From NCBI RefSeq assembly GCF_000600975.2, contig NZ_KK088650.1, positions 496,001 through 560,000 of the forward strand: a stretch of DNA of 64,000 nt, given 5' to 3'. The translations under genes and the position numbers were made by a program. Numbering within the stretch: position 1 is the first letter of the stretch; each line of letters opens with the position of its first letter. Shown in pieces: positions 20,537 through 29,595 of this stretch. This DNA comes from Limimaricola hongkongensis DSM 17492. GTDB taxonomy: Bacteria; Pseudomonadota; Alphaproteobacteria; Rhodobacterales; Rhodobacteraceae. The notes beneath the pieces were generated by a model. The model was not told where the DNA came from, searched no databases, and saw only the letters and a list, made by a program, of their open reading frames with translations.

Positions 20537-22362
20537 AACGACTGTCCTATTCCGATGTAGATCTGGACGCTCTCATAGGCGCCGTCTCCGGTGACGGGGG
20601 TGGCGACGTCGAGCCGCACCGGCCCGATCGGCGTGGCGTAGCGGATGCCCGCCCCGGCCCCGGCCTGGAAATCGCCCTCGCCGTCGGGCAGGGCGTCGGC
20701 CTCGACATAGCCGATGTCGTAAAAGCCCACGGCGCCGAACTTGTCGGTGACGCCGAACCGGGCCTCGAGCTGCGCCCCGGCAAAGCTCTTGCCGCCGGAG
20801 CGGACCTCGACCGGGCCGTCGCCGAAATCGCGGGTATAGGTGACGCCGAGCGACTGGTAGTCATGGCCGCGCACGGTGCCGCCGCCGCCCGAGTAGAACA
20901 GGTAGTCGGCGGGGGTGGAGGCGATGCTCGATCCGAGCACGGAGCCGAGCTGGCCGCGCGCGGCCAGCGTCAGCCGCTCCGTCTCGCCGAAGCTGCGATA
21001 GGCGCGGGTGTCGACATAGAGCCGGGCGCCGCTGTCGCTGCCGGTCACGCCGAGAAAGGGCGTCAGCTCGGCATCGATGAAATAGCCGTTCTTGGCATCG
21101 AGCGACACGTCGCGCCGGTCGAGCGTGGCATCGAGCGGCAGCGTCAGAAGCGTGTAGTCGCGCACCCGCGCATCGGTTTCCTCGCGCGCGGTGAGAAAAC
21201 CGACCGCGGCGGAATAGGTCAGCGTCTCGTTGACATAGCGCGACAGGCCGATCTCGGCGCTGAGCTGGTCGAGCTGGTAGTCGATCTCGTTCTCGTGGCG
21301 CAGCTCGGCCTCGGCGAAGAGGTCGACATCGGCGCGCAAGGTGGCGGGGCGGTTGAAGTTCGTCCCGAGCCGGTAATCGGCGCCGCCCGACCCGGTGACG
21401 CCGGGCACCTCGCCCTCGATCCCCGAGATCTCGCCCTCGACGCGCAGCCGTTCGGCCCCGCCCAGAAGGTTGCGGTGCAGCCAGAAGGCCGACAGCCCGA
21501 GCCCCTCGACGGTCGAGATCTCGGCGCCGAAGCCGATCCGGCGGGGCAGGGCTTCGGACACGCCCAGCTCGAAGGGCAGCGTGTCGTCCGGGCCGATCTC
21601 GTCGCTTTCGATGAAGGCGACCGAATCGAAGGCGCCGGTGCGGCGCAGCCGGGTGGCGGCGAAATCGAGCGCCTCGGGGTCGTAGACCCGGCCCACCGGC
21701 AGATCGGCGATGGCGCGGATGCGGCTTTCTCGCACGTCCTCGTTGCCGGTGATGCTGAGCGCGCCAAAGCGCAGCCGCGGCCCCGGCGCGAGGGTGACGG
21801 CGGCGGCGAGCCGTTCGGAGGCGTGGTCGGCGACGATCTCCTGCCCGGCGACGTCGGCCTTGGCAAAGCCGACATCCCGCCAGGCCTCGACGCCCGCGCG
21901 GGCGGCGGCGCGCACCTCTTCGGCGCGCGCGGTTTCGCCGGGGGCGAAGCTTTCGGGCAATTCGGTGTCGGGGGCCAGCGGCGCGATCTCGGTGCGCCCG
22001 AAGGTGAATCGCGGCCCCTGGTTCACCCGGATCGCGATGTCGTCGATGCGCGCGGGCGCGTCGAGCGGCGCGAGGTTTGCCGCCTCCTGCCCGTTGACCA
22101 GGATCGAGATGGTGCCGCCGTAATAGCCTTCGGAGTAGAGCCCGGTCAGCAGGCGGCGGTAATCGGCGCGGGCGGCGGCGACATAGTCCTGCGGTGTCGG
22201 GGCCGCGTCGTCCTTGAGCGCGACCAGCAAGGAGGAGTTCTCCAGCACGCTTTCGAGATCATCATTCGCGACGTCGATTTCGAAGCGGACATCCTGCCCC
22301 AATGCCGCGGAGGTGGACAGGGCAAGAACCGACAGACCGGTCAACACGGCGATATGGCGCAA
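20533..22362 (-). CDS. tamA: Outer-membrane translocation and assembly module subunit TamA
   Basis: Omp85-family outer-membrane barrel, 609 residues. A signal peptide ends at about residue 22 (ALSTSAALG/QD). POTRA domains follow (about 25-270), including GPRLRFGALSITGNEDVRESRI. The 16-strand barrel contains the lid-loop motif GGGGTVRGHDYQSLG, equivalent to VRGY/F, and the protein ends in Phe as outer-membrane barrels do. It precedes tamB with a 4-base overlap. Confidence 0.93.
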   Translation of the reverse strand: MRHIAVLTGLSVLALSTSAALGQDVRFEIDVANDDLESVLENSSLLVALKDDAAPTPQDYVAAARADYRRLLTGLYSEGYYGGTISILVNGQEAANLAPLDAPARIDDIAIRVNQGPRFTFGRTEIAPLAPDTELPESFAPGETARAEEVRAAARAGVEAWRDVGFAKADVAGQEIVADHASERLAAAVTLAPGPRLRFGALSITGNEDVRESRIRAIADLPVGRVYDPEALDFAATRLRRTGAFDSVAFIESDEIGPDDTLPFELGVSEALPRRIGFGAEISTVEGLGLSAFWLHRNLLGGAERLRVEGEISGIEGEVPGVTGSGGADYRLGTNFNRPATLRADVDLFAEAELRHENEIDYQLDQLSAEIGLSRYVNETLTYSAAVGFLTAREETDARVRDYTLLTLPLDATLDRRDVSLDAKNGYFIDAELTPFLGVTGSDSGARLYVDTRAYRSFGETERLTLAARGQLGSVLGSSIASTPADYLFYSGGGGTVRGHDYQSLGVTYTRDFGDGPVEVRSGGKSFAGAQLEARFGVTDKFGAVGFYDIGYVEADALPDGEGDFQAGAGAGIRYATPIGPVRLDVATPVTGDGAYESVQIYIGIGQSF

Positions 22363-22475
22363 CTTCGATGTCCTCCCGGCGAACCGCTCTTGTTCATGGC
22401 GCGGTCTGGGCCGGGCCTTGGCCCCATTGCTATCCTATCGGGACAAGGAGGCAACAGCCCGTTCCCGCTCCGCGG

Positions 22476-23249
22476 TCAATTGTGATCGAACGGATCGGGG
22501 TCGTATCCCACCCCCGCGAGGTAGAGCCCGTGCGGCGGGCAGACCGGCCCGCAGGCGGCACGCGAGCGCGCTTCGAGCGCCGCCGTCACGTCATCGGGCG
22601 TCCATGCGCCTGCGCCGACCCGCTCCAGCGTGCCGACGAAGCTGCGGACCTGGTTGTGCAGGAAGGCGCGCGCTTTCACGTGAAACCGGATCTCCGGGCC
22701 CGAAAGGCCGGTCACCGCCTCCACGTCGAGCCGATCAAGCGTGCGCAGCGGCGAACTCGCCTGGCAGATCGAGGAGCGGAAGGTGGTGAAATCGTGCCGC
22801 CCGATCAGCCGGTCGGCCCCCGCCTGCATCGCGGCCACGTCGAGCGGATGCGGCACCTGCCACGCCAGCCCCTTGTCATGGGTCAGCGGCGCGCGCCGCA
22901 TCACGAGACGAAACAGGTATTGCCGCCAGGTGGCGGAAAACCGGGCGTGGAAGTCATCCGCGACCCGCGCGCAGGCGGTGATCGCCACCGGTTCGGGCTT
23001 GAGATGGAAATTCAGCGCCTCGGACAGCCGGAACGGATCCCAGTCCTTGTCCATGTCGCAATGCGCGACCTGCACGGTCGCGTGCACCCCGGCATCGGTG
23101 CGCCCGGCGGCGGCGATGGTGTGCGCGCGCCGCTCCAGCCGCCCGAGAGCGGCCTCGATCGCGCCCTGCACGGAGGGGTGTTCGGACTGGCGCTGCCAGC
23201 CGGAGAAGGGCGCGCCGTGATATTCGACCTTGAGAGCATAGCGGGGCAT
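22476..23249 (-). CDS. truA: tRNA pseudouridine synthase A
   Basis: Forms pseudouridine at positions 38-40 of tRNA anticodon stems. 257 residues from the ATG at 23249: [21 protein letters not shown] is the family N-terminus and the catalytic Asp lies in [12 protein letters not shown] (about residue 53). The C-terminal half has [12 protein letters not shown] and [16 protein letters not shown]. The frame is open upstream to 23354 but through a noncoding repeat, so I reject that extension. Confidence 0.95.
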   Translation of the reverse strand: MPRYALKVEYHGAPFSGWQRQSEHPSVQGAIEAALGRLERRAHTIAAAGRTDAGVHATVQVAHCDMDKDWDPFRLSEALNFHLKPEPVAITACARVADDFHARFSATWRQYLFRLVMRRAPLTHDKGLAWQVPHPLDVAAMQAGADRLIGRHDFTTFRSSICQASSPLRTLDRLDVEAVTGLSGPEIRFHVKARAFLHNQVRSFVGTLERVGAGAWTPDDVTAALEARSRAACGPVCPPHGLYLAGVGYDPDPFDHN

Positions 23250-23286
23250 GGCGCTGCGGGTAGCGCCGGGCCGGGCGCTTGGCAAG

Positions 23287-23329
23287 CGCGCGCGCCCTTT
23301 CACCATTCTCCAAATACGCAAATCCGGCG
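23287..23329. repeat. Dispersed intergenic repeat, copy A
   Basis: A 43-base sequence in the truA/ycjX divergent gap whose reverse complement matches 29506-29550 almost base for base (core GCGTATTTG-AGAATGGTGAA with flanking GGCGCGCGCG). The two copies are in opposite orientation. Confidence 0.75.
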
Positions 23330-23404
23330 ATGCCCCCGGCGCGCCCCTGTCCAATCCGGGTGCGCATGCCTATCTTGCCGCCCAGACGGGCAGGGAGCAG
23401 CGCA

Positions 23405-24823
23405 TTGGTCATCGGGACGATCACGGAGGGCATCACGCGCGGCGTCGAGGGGGTGACGGACCGTCTGTCCGCGCCCTTCGGCGATCCGGTGATCCGGCTT
23501 GGCGTGACGGGCCTGTCGCGCGCCGGCAAGACGGTGTTCATCACCTCGCTGGTCGCCAATCTGATGGATCGCGGGCGGATGCCGCAATTCGCCGCCCAGA
23601 GCCGCATCCTCGGCGCGGTGCTGCAGCCGCAGCCCGACGACACGGTGGCGCGGTTCGACTACGAGGGTCATCTCGCGCAGCTTTTGTCGCCCGAGCCGCG
23701 CTGGCCCGAGGGCACGCGCCGCGCCAGCGCGCTGCGGCTGTCGCTGCGGGTGCAGCAGGGCGGGCTGTTGGCCGGGATGCAGGGGCCGCGGACCGTGCAT
23801 CTCGACATCGTCGATTATCCCGGTGAATGGCTGCTCGATCTCGGCCTGATCGAAAAGGATCATGCCGACTGGGCGCAGGAGGCGCTGGCGCGGGTCGCGC
23901 GGCGGGCGGCCAGCATCCCCGAGGCGGCGGCGTTCCACGAGATGGTCGGGGCCACCGACCCGGACGCCCCTCTGGAGGAGCCGCGCGCCAAGGCGCTGGC
24001 GCAGGGCTTCACCGCCTATCTCAACGCCGCGCGCGAGGCGGGTTATTCGGACTGCACGCCGGGGCGGTTCCTGCTGCCCGGCGATCTCGAAGGCTCTCCC
24101 GTGCTGACCTTCGCGCCGCTGCCCGGCGGCGCGGCGCCCAAGGGCAGCCTGGGCCGCGAAATGGCGCGGCGCTATGAGGCCTACAAGCGCGAGGTGGTCA
24201 AACCCTTCTTTCGCGATCATTTCGCCCGGATCGACCGGCAGGTGGTGCTGGTCGACGTGCTGTCGGCGATCCATGCCGGGCCGCAGGCGGTCGAGGATCT
24301 GCGCGCCGCGATGGCCGACATCCTGCGCGCGTTCCGCCCCGGCCGGAACGCGTTCCTGAGCCGGATCCTCCAGGGCCGCCGCATCGACCGCATCCTGTTC
24401 GCCGCGACCAAGGCCGATCATCTGCACCACACCGAGCACGCCAAGCTCGCCGCGATCACGCAGGCGCTGTTGCGCGATGCGCGCGACCGGGCCGATTTCG
24501 CCGGGGCCAAGACGCAGGCGATGTCGATCGCGGCGCTGCGCACGACCGTGGAGGACCGGATCAGTCATAATGGCGAAGAGATCGACGTGGTGCGCGGCAA
24601 GCTTCTGGACACCGGGCGGCAGGCGGCGCTGCATGCCGGCGCGCTGCCCGAGGATCCCTCGCAGCTTCTGGCGCCTGCGCGGGCCGGGGCGGAGGCGTGG
24701 CTCGACGGCGATTATTCGGTGATGAACTTCGCGCCCGCGCGGCTGAGCCTGAAGCCCGGCGAGGGGCCGCCGCATATCCGGCTCGACCGGGCGGCGGAGT
24801 TCCTCTTGGGCGACCGGATTTGA
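23405..24823 (+). CDS. ycjX: YcjX/DUF463 family P-loop protein
   Basis: A 472-residue predicted nucleotide-binding protein. The P-loop is GLSRAGKT at 36-43, and VDYPGEWLLDLGL follows the Walker B position. I choose the TTG at 23405 because it gives the usual short N-terminus (LVIGTITEGITRGVEG) and has AGGGAG upstream; the frame is open further left through the repeat. Function is poorly defined; in E. coli ycjX-ycjF is stress-inducible. It is followed 10 bases later by the ycjF homologue. Confidence 0.88.
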   Translation: MVIGTITEGITRGVEGVTDRLSAPFGDPVIRLGVTGLSRAGKTVFITSLVANLMDRGRMPQFAAQSRILGAVLQPQPDDTVARFDYEGHLAQLLSPEPRWPEGTRRASALRLSLRVQQGGLLAGMQGPRTVHLDIVDYPGEWLLDLGLIEKDHADWAQEALARVARRAASIPEAAAFHEMVGATDPDAPLEEPRAKALAQGFTAYLNAAREAGYSDCTPGRFLLPGDLEGSPVLTFAPLPGGAAPKGSLGREMARRYEAYKREVVKPFFRDHFARIDRQVVLVDVLSAIHAGPQAVEDLRAAMADILRAFRPGRNAFLSRILQGRRIDRILFAATKADHLHHTEHAKLAAITQALLRDARDRADFAGAKTQAMSIAALRTTVEDRISHNGEEIDVVRGKLLDTGRQAALHAGALPEDPSQLLAPARAGAEAWLDGDYSVMNFAPARLSLKPGEGPPHIRLDRAAEFLLGDRI

Positions 24824-24833
24824 GGAGGCGGTC

Positions 24834-25841
24834 ATGAGCGACGAGAAACGGCGCGGCCCGGTGATGATCGACCTCGAGGAGCAGGCGCCCGAGGTCACGC
24901 CCGCCACCGCCCCGCCGGTGCCCGAGCCCGGCCTGCCGCAAGGCGCCGCGATGCAGCGCGTGGCGGTGATGGCGGCGCGGCCCCGTTCGAAGCTGGCGCG
25001 CTGGTTCTTTGCGGCGCTGGGCGCGCTGGTCGGCTTCATGTTGTCGGTCGCGGCGTGGGACTGGGTCACCGGGCTGCTGGCCGCGAACCCGGTCCTGGGC
25101 CTCGTCGCCAGCGTGTTGCTGGCGCTGGTGCTGGGGCTCTTGCTGGCGATCGCGGTCAAGGAGGCGTGGGCGTTCCGCAGGCTGGCGCGGCTCGATCACA
25201 TCCAGAAAGACGCGGCGGCGGCGCTGGGCGCGCAGGATCTCGGGCTGGCGAAATCGGTCTCGGCGCAGATGGTGACGCTTTATGCCGGGCGCGACGAGCT
25301 GGCGCCGGGGCTTGCGCAGGTCGAGGCGCGCACGGCGGAGATGTTCGATGCCGACGGCGTGCTCGGCCTGGCCGAGCGCGCGCTTCTGGCGCCGCTCGAC
25401 GCGATGGCGCTGCGCGAGGTCGAGGCGGCGGCGCGGCAGGTGGCGACGGTGACGGCGGTGGTGCCGCTGGCGCTGGCGGATGTGACGGCGGCGCTGACCT
25501 CGAACTTGCGGATGATCCGCCGCGTGGCCGAGATCTATGGCGGCCGTTCCGGCACGCTCGGGGCGTGGCGGCTGACGCGCTCCGTGCTGACGCATCTGGT
25601 GGCGACGGGGGCGGTGGCCGTGGGCGACGACCTGGTCGGTTCGGTCGCGGGCGGCGGTGTGTTGAGCCGGGTGTCGCGGCGGTTCGGCGAAGGGGTGGTC
25701 AACGGCGCGCTGACCGCGCGGGTCGGCGTGGCGGCGATCGAGGTCTGCCGCCCGTTGCCGTTCCGCAGCCTGCCGCGCCCCGGCGTCACCGGTCTCGTGC
25801 GGCGGGCGCTGACCGGGCTGTTCGGCGCGCGGGACGGCTGA
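24834..25841 (+). CDS. ycjF: YcjF-like membrane protein (TIGR01620/DUF697)
   Basis: A 335-residue inner-membrane protein with two adjacent spans (about 58-82 and 86-110) and a C-terminal DUF697-like helical domain containing TSNLRMIRRVAEIYGGRSG. The N-terminus is acidic and Pro-rich. GAGGAGG lies before the ATG; cotranscribed with ycjX. Function unknown. Confidence 0.88.
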   Translation: MSDEKRRGPVMIDLEEQAPEVTPATAPPVPEPGLPQGAAMQRVAVMAARPRSKLARWFFAALGALVGFMLSVAAWDWVTGLLAANPVLGLVASVLLALVLGLLLAIAVKEAWAFRRLARLDHIQKDAAAALGAQDLGLAKSVSAQMVTLYAGRDELAPGLAQVEARTAEMFDADGVLGLAERALLAPLDAMALREVEAAARQVATVTAVVPLALADVTAALTSNLRMIRRVAEIYGGRSGTLGAWRLTRSVLTHLVATGAVAVGDDLVGSVAGGGVLSRVSRRFGEGVVNGALTARVGVAAIEVCRPLPFRSLPRPGVTGLVRRALTGLFGARDG

Positions 25842-25871
25842 CCGGGCAGGGGGGCTGAACTTTAGCGCAGC

Positions 25872-26273
25872 TCAGAGCAGCTTGGGGATTCCGCCGGGCA
25901 GGGTTTCGCGTTCGGTCACGCCCGCGCGCAGGGTGCGGCCGATGCGATGCGCGAGCGCCGACCACGCGGCGGCGGTTTCGGGCGGCAGCTCCTCGCGCAG
26001 GGTCATGTCGAACAGCGCCAGCCACGGCGCGAACATGCCGGGCCGTACGTCGCGCGCGTCGCGGTGCAGCCTGACCGGGCTGCCGCGATAGCCGGGCCGC
26101 CCGAGGATCGCGCTTTCCCAGAAGGCCGCGATGCGCGCCTCGTGCGCGGGCCAGTCGGTGACGTGGGCGGCAAAGACCGGCCCGAGACCGGGATGGGCGC
26201 GGATGCGTTCATAGAACCGCGCCACGACGCGGGCGATCTGTTCGGGGCTGACCTCGATGCGGGGCTCTGGCAT
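25872..26273 (-). CDS. Group III truncated haemoglobin
   Basis: A 133-residue globin of the TrHb3 (P) group. VARFYERIRAHPGLGPVF is the B-helix region and AAFWESAILGRPGYRG is the conserved TrHb3 E/F region; the proximal His is probably in PVRLHRDAR. Members bind oxygen or nitric oxide and may serve redox or nitrosative-stress chemistry; the role here is inferred. Single gene converging on ycjF. Confidence 0.85.
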   Translation of the reverse strand: MPEPRIEVSPEQIARVVARFYERIRAHPGLGPVFAAHVTDWPAHEARIAAFWESAILGRPGYRGSPVRLHRDARDVRPGMFAPWLALFDMTLREELPPETAAAWSALAHRIGRTLRAGVTERETLPGGIPKLL

Positions 26274-26324
26274 GGCGGGATCCTTTCGCCTTCCAGATAG
26301 GCCGGCGGGGCGGCGGGCGAAACC

Positions 26325-26356
26325 GGCGAGGCGGTATATTCGAAGAACAAAACCGG
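26325..26356. repeat. Degenerate relative of the intergenic repeat, copy C
   Basis: Contains GGTATATTCGAAGAACAAAA, similar to GCGTATTTGAAGAATGGTGAA of copy B but with several differences. It lies in the 282-base gap between the globin gene and ileS. Relationship uncertain. Confidence 0.35.
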
Positions 26357-26361
26357 TGGGT

Positions 26362-26475
26362 GCGGCGGCGCTTTACCCGCCGCCGCGCCGCGCCTATAAG
26401 CGGCGCCATGCAGGCCCTTCGCGCCCATATCAAGCGAATTACCGGCCCGGCGCTCTGAGGATCAGGGCCGCCGGG
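26362..26475 (+). promoter_or_regulatory. Possible ileS leader: hairpins and a 16-codon open frame
   Basis: Three short inverted repeats: GCGGCGG/CCGCCGC (26362-26368 with 26377-26383), GCGCCGC/GCGGCGC (26385-26391 with 26400-26406) and CCCGGCG/CGCCGGG (26446-26452 with 26469-26475). Between them an ATG at 26408 opens MQALRAHIKRITGPAL, ending at 26458, with two Ile codons, 97 bases before ileS. No clear ribosome site precedes it. It could be an attenuator leader, but high GC makes such hairpins common. Confidence 0.25.
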
Positions 26476-26555
26476 ACAAGGCGCATGAGCCCACGCCGCG
26501 CCGCCCTTTCACGAGACATTCCGACACGACCGGACTTCGACAGGACCGAACAGCG

Positions 26556-29477
26556 ATGTGCGCCGATACGCCCGACACCCCGACCGACACCCCCGACTAC
26601 AAGGACACCCTGAACCTGCCGCGCACGGAGTTTCCGATGCGCGCGGGCCTGCCCAAGCGCGAGCCGGGCTGGCTTGCGCGCTGGGAGGAGATCGGGGTCT
26701 ATGACCGGCTGCGCGAGAAGGCGGAGGGGCGTCGTCCCTTCACGCTGCATGACGGCCCGCCCTATGCCAACGGCAACCTGCATATCGGTCACGCGCTCAA
26801 CAAGATCCTCAAGGACATGGTGGTCCGCTCCCAGCAGATGATGGGCCGCGACGCGCGCTACATCCCCGGCTGGGACTGCCACGGCCTGCCGATCGAGTGG
26901 AAGATCGAGGAGCAGTACCGGGCCAAGGGGCTCGACAAGGACAAGGTCGACGTCGTCGATTTCCGGCAGGAATGCCGCAAGTTCGCCGATGGCTGGGTCG
27001 GCGTGCAGCGCGACGAGTTCAAGCGGCTCGGCGTCACCGGCAAGTGGGAGAAGCCCTATCTGACGATGGATTTCCACGCCGAGCGGGTGATCGCCGAGGA
27101 ATTTCAGAAGTTCCTGATGAACGGCGTGCTGTACCAGGGCTCCAAGCCCGTGATGTGGTCGCCGATCGAAAAGACCGCGCTGGCCGAGGCCGAGGTCGAG
27201 TACCATGACAAGGAAAGCTTCACGATCTGGGTGCGCTTTTCGGTTCTGGGCTCTGACGACCCGCTCCTGCAGGGCGCGGATGTCGTGATCTGGACCACCA
27301 CGCCATGGACCATCCCGTCCAACAAGGGCGTGGTCTATCACCCCGACATCTCCTACGGCGTCTACGAGATCACCGGCGCGCCCGAGGACAACTGGGTCAA
27401 GACCGGCGACAAGCTCCTGTTGGCCGACAAGCTGGCCGAGGGCTGCCTCGCGAAGGCCCGCGTCGATGGCTGGGAGCGGATCGGCGACGCGCCGTCGCTC
27501 GACGGGCTGTCGGTCGCGCATCCCTTTGCGGGCATCGAAGGCGGCGAGGGCGAGTGGGACCAGCCGCGCGACTTCCGCGCCGCGCCCTTCGTCACCGACG
27601 AGGACGGCACCGGCTTCGTGCATTGCGCGCCCAGCCACGGCATGGACGAGTTCGAGCTCTACCGCGACGCGGGGATGCTGTCGGAGGTGATCACCTACAA
27701 CGTCGAGGAGGACGGTGCCTTCCGCGCCGACCTGCCGCTGTTCGGCGGCAAGCGCATCCTCAAGCCGAACGGCAAGGAGGGCGATGCCAACACGGCCGTC
27801 ATCGACGCGCTGGCACAGGCGGGCAAGCTCTTCGCGCGCGGCAAGATCAAGCACTCCTACCCGCATAGCTGGCGCTCCAAGGCGCCGCTGATCTTCCGCA
27901 ACACGCCGCAATGGTTCGCCGCGATCGACCGCGCCGTCGGTGACGGGCAGGACCAGTACGGCGAGACGATCCGTGACCGCGCGCTGACCTCGATCGACGA
28001 GCTGGTGACATGGACGCCGAAATCGGCGCGCAACCGGCTTTACTCGATGATCGAGCAGCGCCCCGACTGGGTGCTGTCGCGCCAGCGCGCCTGGGGTGTG
28101 CCGCTGACCTGCTTCGTCAAGAAGGGGGCCAAGCCCACCGATCCCGATTTCCTGCTGCGCGACGAAACCGTCAATGCCCGCATCCTCGAAGCCTTCGAGG
28201 CCGAAGGTGCCGATGCGTGGTACAAGGATGGCGCGAAGGCGCGCTTCCTCGGCGATGCCGTGAACCCGGACGACTACGTGCAGGTGTTCGACATCCTCGA
28301 CGTGTGGTTCGACAGCGGCTCCACCCATGCCTTCGTGCTGCGCGACCGCGAGGACGGCTCCGAGGACGGGCTGGCCGATCTCTATCTCGAAGGCACCGAC
28401 CAGCATCGCGGCTGGTTCCATTCCTCGATGCTGCAATCTTGTGGCACCAAGGGCCGCGCGCCCTATCGGGGCGTGCTGACGCATGGCTTCACGCTCGACG
28501 AAAAGGGCATGAAGATGTCCAAGTCCTTGGGCAACACCGTCAGCCCGGCGGATGTCACCAAGCAGTACGGCGCCGATATCCTGCGGCTGTGGGTGGCGCA
28601 GTCGGATTACACCGGCGACCTGCGCATCGGGCCGGAGATCCTCAAGGGCGTGGCCGATGGCTATCGCCGCCTGCGCAACACCATGCGTTTCATGCTGGGC
28701 TCGCTTTCGGACTTCTCCGAGGCCGACCGCGTGGAGCCCGCGGAGATGCCCGAGCTGGAGCGCTGGGTGCTGCACCGCCTGGCCGAACTCGACCAGACCG
28801 TGCGCGAAGGCTACGACGCCTATGATTTCCAGGGCGTGTTCCGGGCGGTGTTCGATTTCGCGACGGTGGAGCTGTCGGCCTTCTATTTCGACATCCGCAA
28901 GGACGCGCTCTATTGCGACGGCGACACGGCGCGCCGCCGCGCCGCGCGCACCGTGCTCGACCTGCTGTACCAGCGCCTGACGACCTGGCTGGCGCCGATC
29001 CTCGTCTTCACGATGGAAGAGGTCTGGCTGGAACGGAATCCGGGCGATGACGCCTCGGTGCACCTGACCGACATGCCGCAGACGCCGCAGGATTGGCGCA
29101 ACGACGATCTGGCCGCCAAGTGGGCCGCGATCCGCCGGGTGCGCCGCGTGGTGACGGCGGCGCTCGAAGTGGCGCGGCGCGACAAGGTGATCGGCGCCTC
29201 GCTCGAAGCGGCGCCGGTGGTGCATGTGCGTGACGCCGAGGCGCTGGCGGCGCTCAAGAGCGTGACCTTCGAGGATCTGTGCATCACCTCGGCGATCTAC
29301 CTCACCGGCGATCCGTCGCCCGCCGAGGCGTTCCGCCTGCCCGAGGTCGAGGGCGTCGGCGTGGTGTTCGAACGCGCCGAGGGCGAGAAGTGCCAGCGCT
29401 GCTGGAAGATCCTGCCCGATGTCGGCCGCCACGCCCATCCGGGCGTCTGCGCGCGCTGCGCCGCGGCACTGGCGTGA
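26556..29477 (+). CDS. ileS: Isoleucyl-tRNA synthetase
   Basis: Charges tRNA-Ile with isoleucine. 973 residues, normal for the order. Class I signatures: HIGH in PPYANGNLHIGHALNK (about residue 75) and KMSKS in MKMSKSLGN (about 650). The editing domain includes TTTPWTIPSN. The C-terminal zinc site has CQRCWKILPDVG and a following CARC. It has a typical bacterial IleRS layout (not the mupirocin-resistant type). The next 118 bases hold an inverted-repeat element before the EamA gene. Confidence 0.97.
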   Translation: MCADTPDTPTDTPDYKDTLNLPRTEFPMRAGLPKREPGWLARWEEIGVYDRLREKAEGRRPFTLHDGPPYANGNLHIGHALNKILKDMVVRSQQMMGRDARYIPGWDCHGLPIEWKIEEQYRAKGLDKDKVDVVDFRQECRKFADGWVGVQRDEFKRLGVTGKWEKPYLTMDFHAERVIAEEFQKFLMNGVLYQGSKPVMWSPIEKTALAEAEVEYHDKESFTIWVRFSVLGSDDPLLQGADVVIWTTTPWTIPSNKGVVYHPDISYGVYEITGAPEDNWVKTGDKLLLADKLAEGCLAKARVDGWERIGDAPSLDGLSVAHPFAGIEGGEGEWDQPRDFRAAPFVTDEDGTGFVHCAPSHGMDEFELYRDAGMLSEVITYNVEEDGAFRADLPLFGGKRILKPNGKEGDANTAVIDALAQAGKLFARGKIKHSYPHSWRSKAPLIFRNTPQWFAAIDRAVGDGQDQYGETIRDRALTSIDELVTWTPKSARNRLYSMIEQRPDWVLSRQRAWGVPLTCFVKKGAKPTDPDFLLRDETVNARILEAFEAEGADAWYKDGAKARFLGDAVNPDDYVQVFDILDVWFDSGSTHAFVLRDREDGSEDGLADLYLEGTDQHRGWFHSSMLQSCGTKGRAPYRGVLTHGFTLDEKGMKMSKSLGNTVSPADVTKQYGADILRLWVAQSDYTGDLRIGPEILKGVADGYRRLRNTMRFMLGSLSDFSEADRVEPAEMPELERWVLHRLAELDQTVREGYDAYDFQGVFRAVFDFATVELSAFYFDIRKDALYCDGDTARRRAARTVLDLLYQRLTTWLAPILVFTMEEVWLERNPGDDASVHLTDMPQTPQDWRNDDLAAKWAAIRRVRRVVTAALEVARRDKVIGASLEAAPVVHVRDAEALAALKSVTFEDLCITSAIYLTGDPSPAEAFRLPEVEGVGVVFERAEGEKCQRCWKILPDVGRHAHPGVCARCAAALA

Positions 29478-29505
29478 CGACCTTCCGGCGCCGCGCGGGC
29501 CGCGG

Positions 29506-29580
29506 CGCCGGATTTGCGTATTTGAAGAATGGTGAAGCAGGGCGCGCGCGCTGTTTCACCACGCGGCAAATACGCAGCCG
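29506..29580. repeat. Dispersed intergenic repeat, copy B, with an inverted partner
   Basis: 29506-29550 matches the reverse complement of 23287-23329. Immediately after it, 29551-29580 carries a diverged inverted copy (CTGTTTCACC...GCAAATACGCAG), so the whole element can fold into a long imperfect hairpin. It lies 29 bases after the ileS stop and 16 bases before the EamA gene. Confidence 0.7.
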
Positions 29581-29595
29581 CGGTGTTCGCCCGCG

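Noticed and set aside
16082..20560. A 1492-codon open frame antisense to tamB
   Set aside because: Composition artefact opposite a long GC-rich gene; the translation is Arg/Gly/Ala/Asp repeats mirroring the TamB repeats.
26439..29438. A 999-codon open frame antisense to ileS
   Set aside because: Shadow of ileS codon bias; the sense strand encodes a complete IleRS with all motifs.
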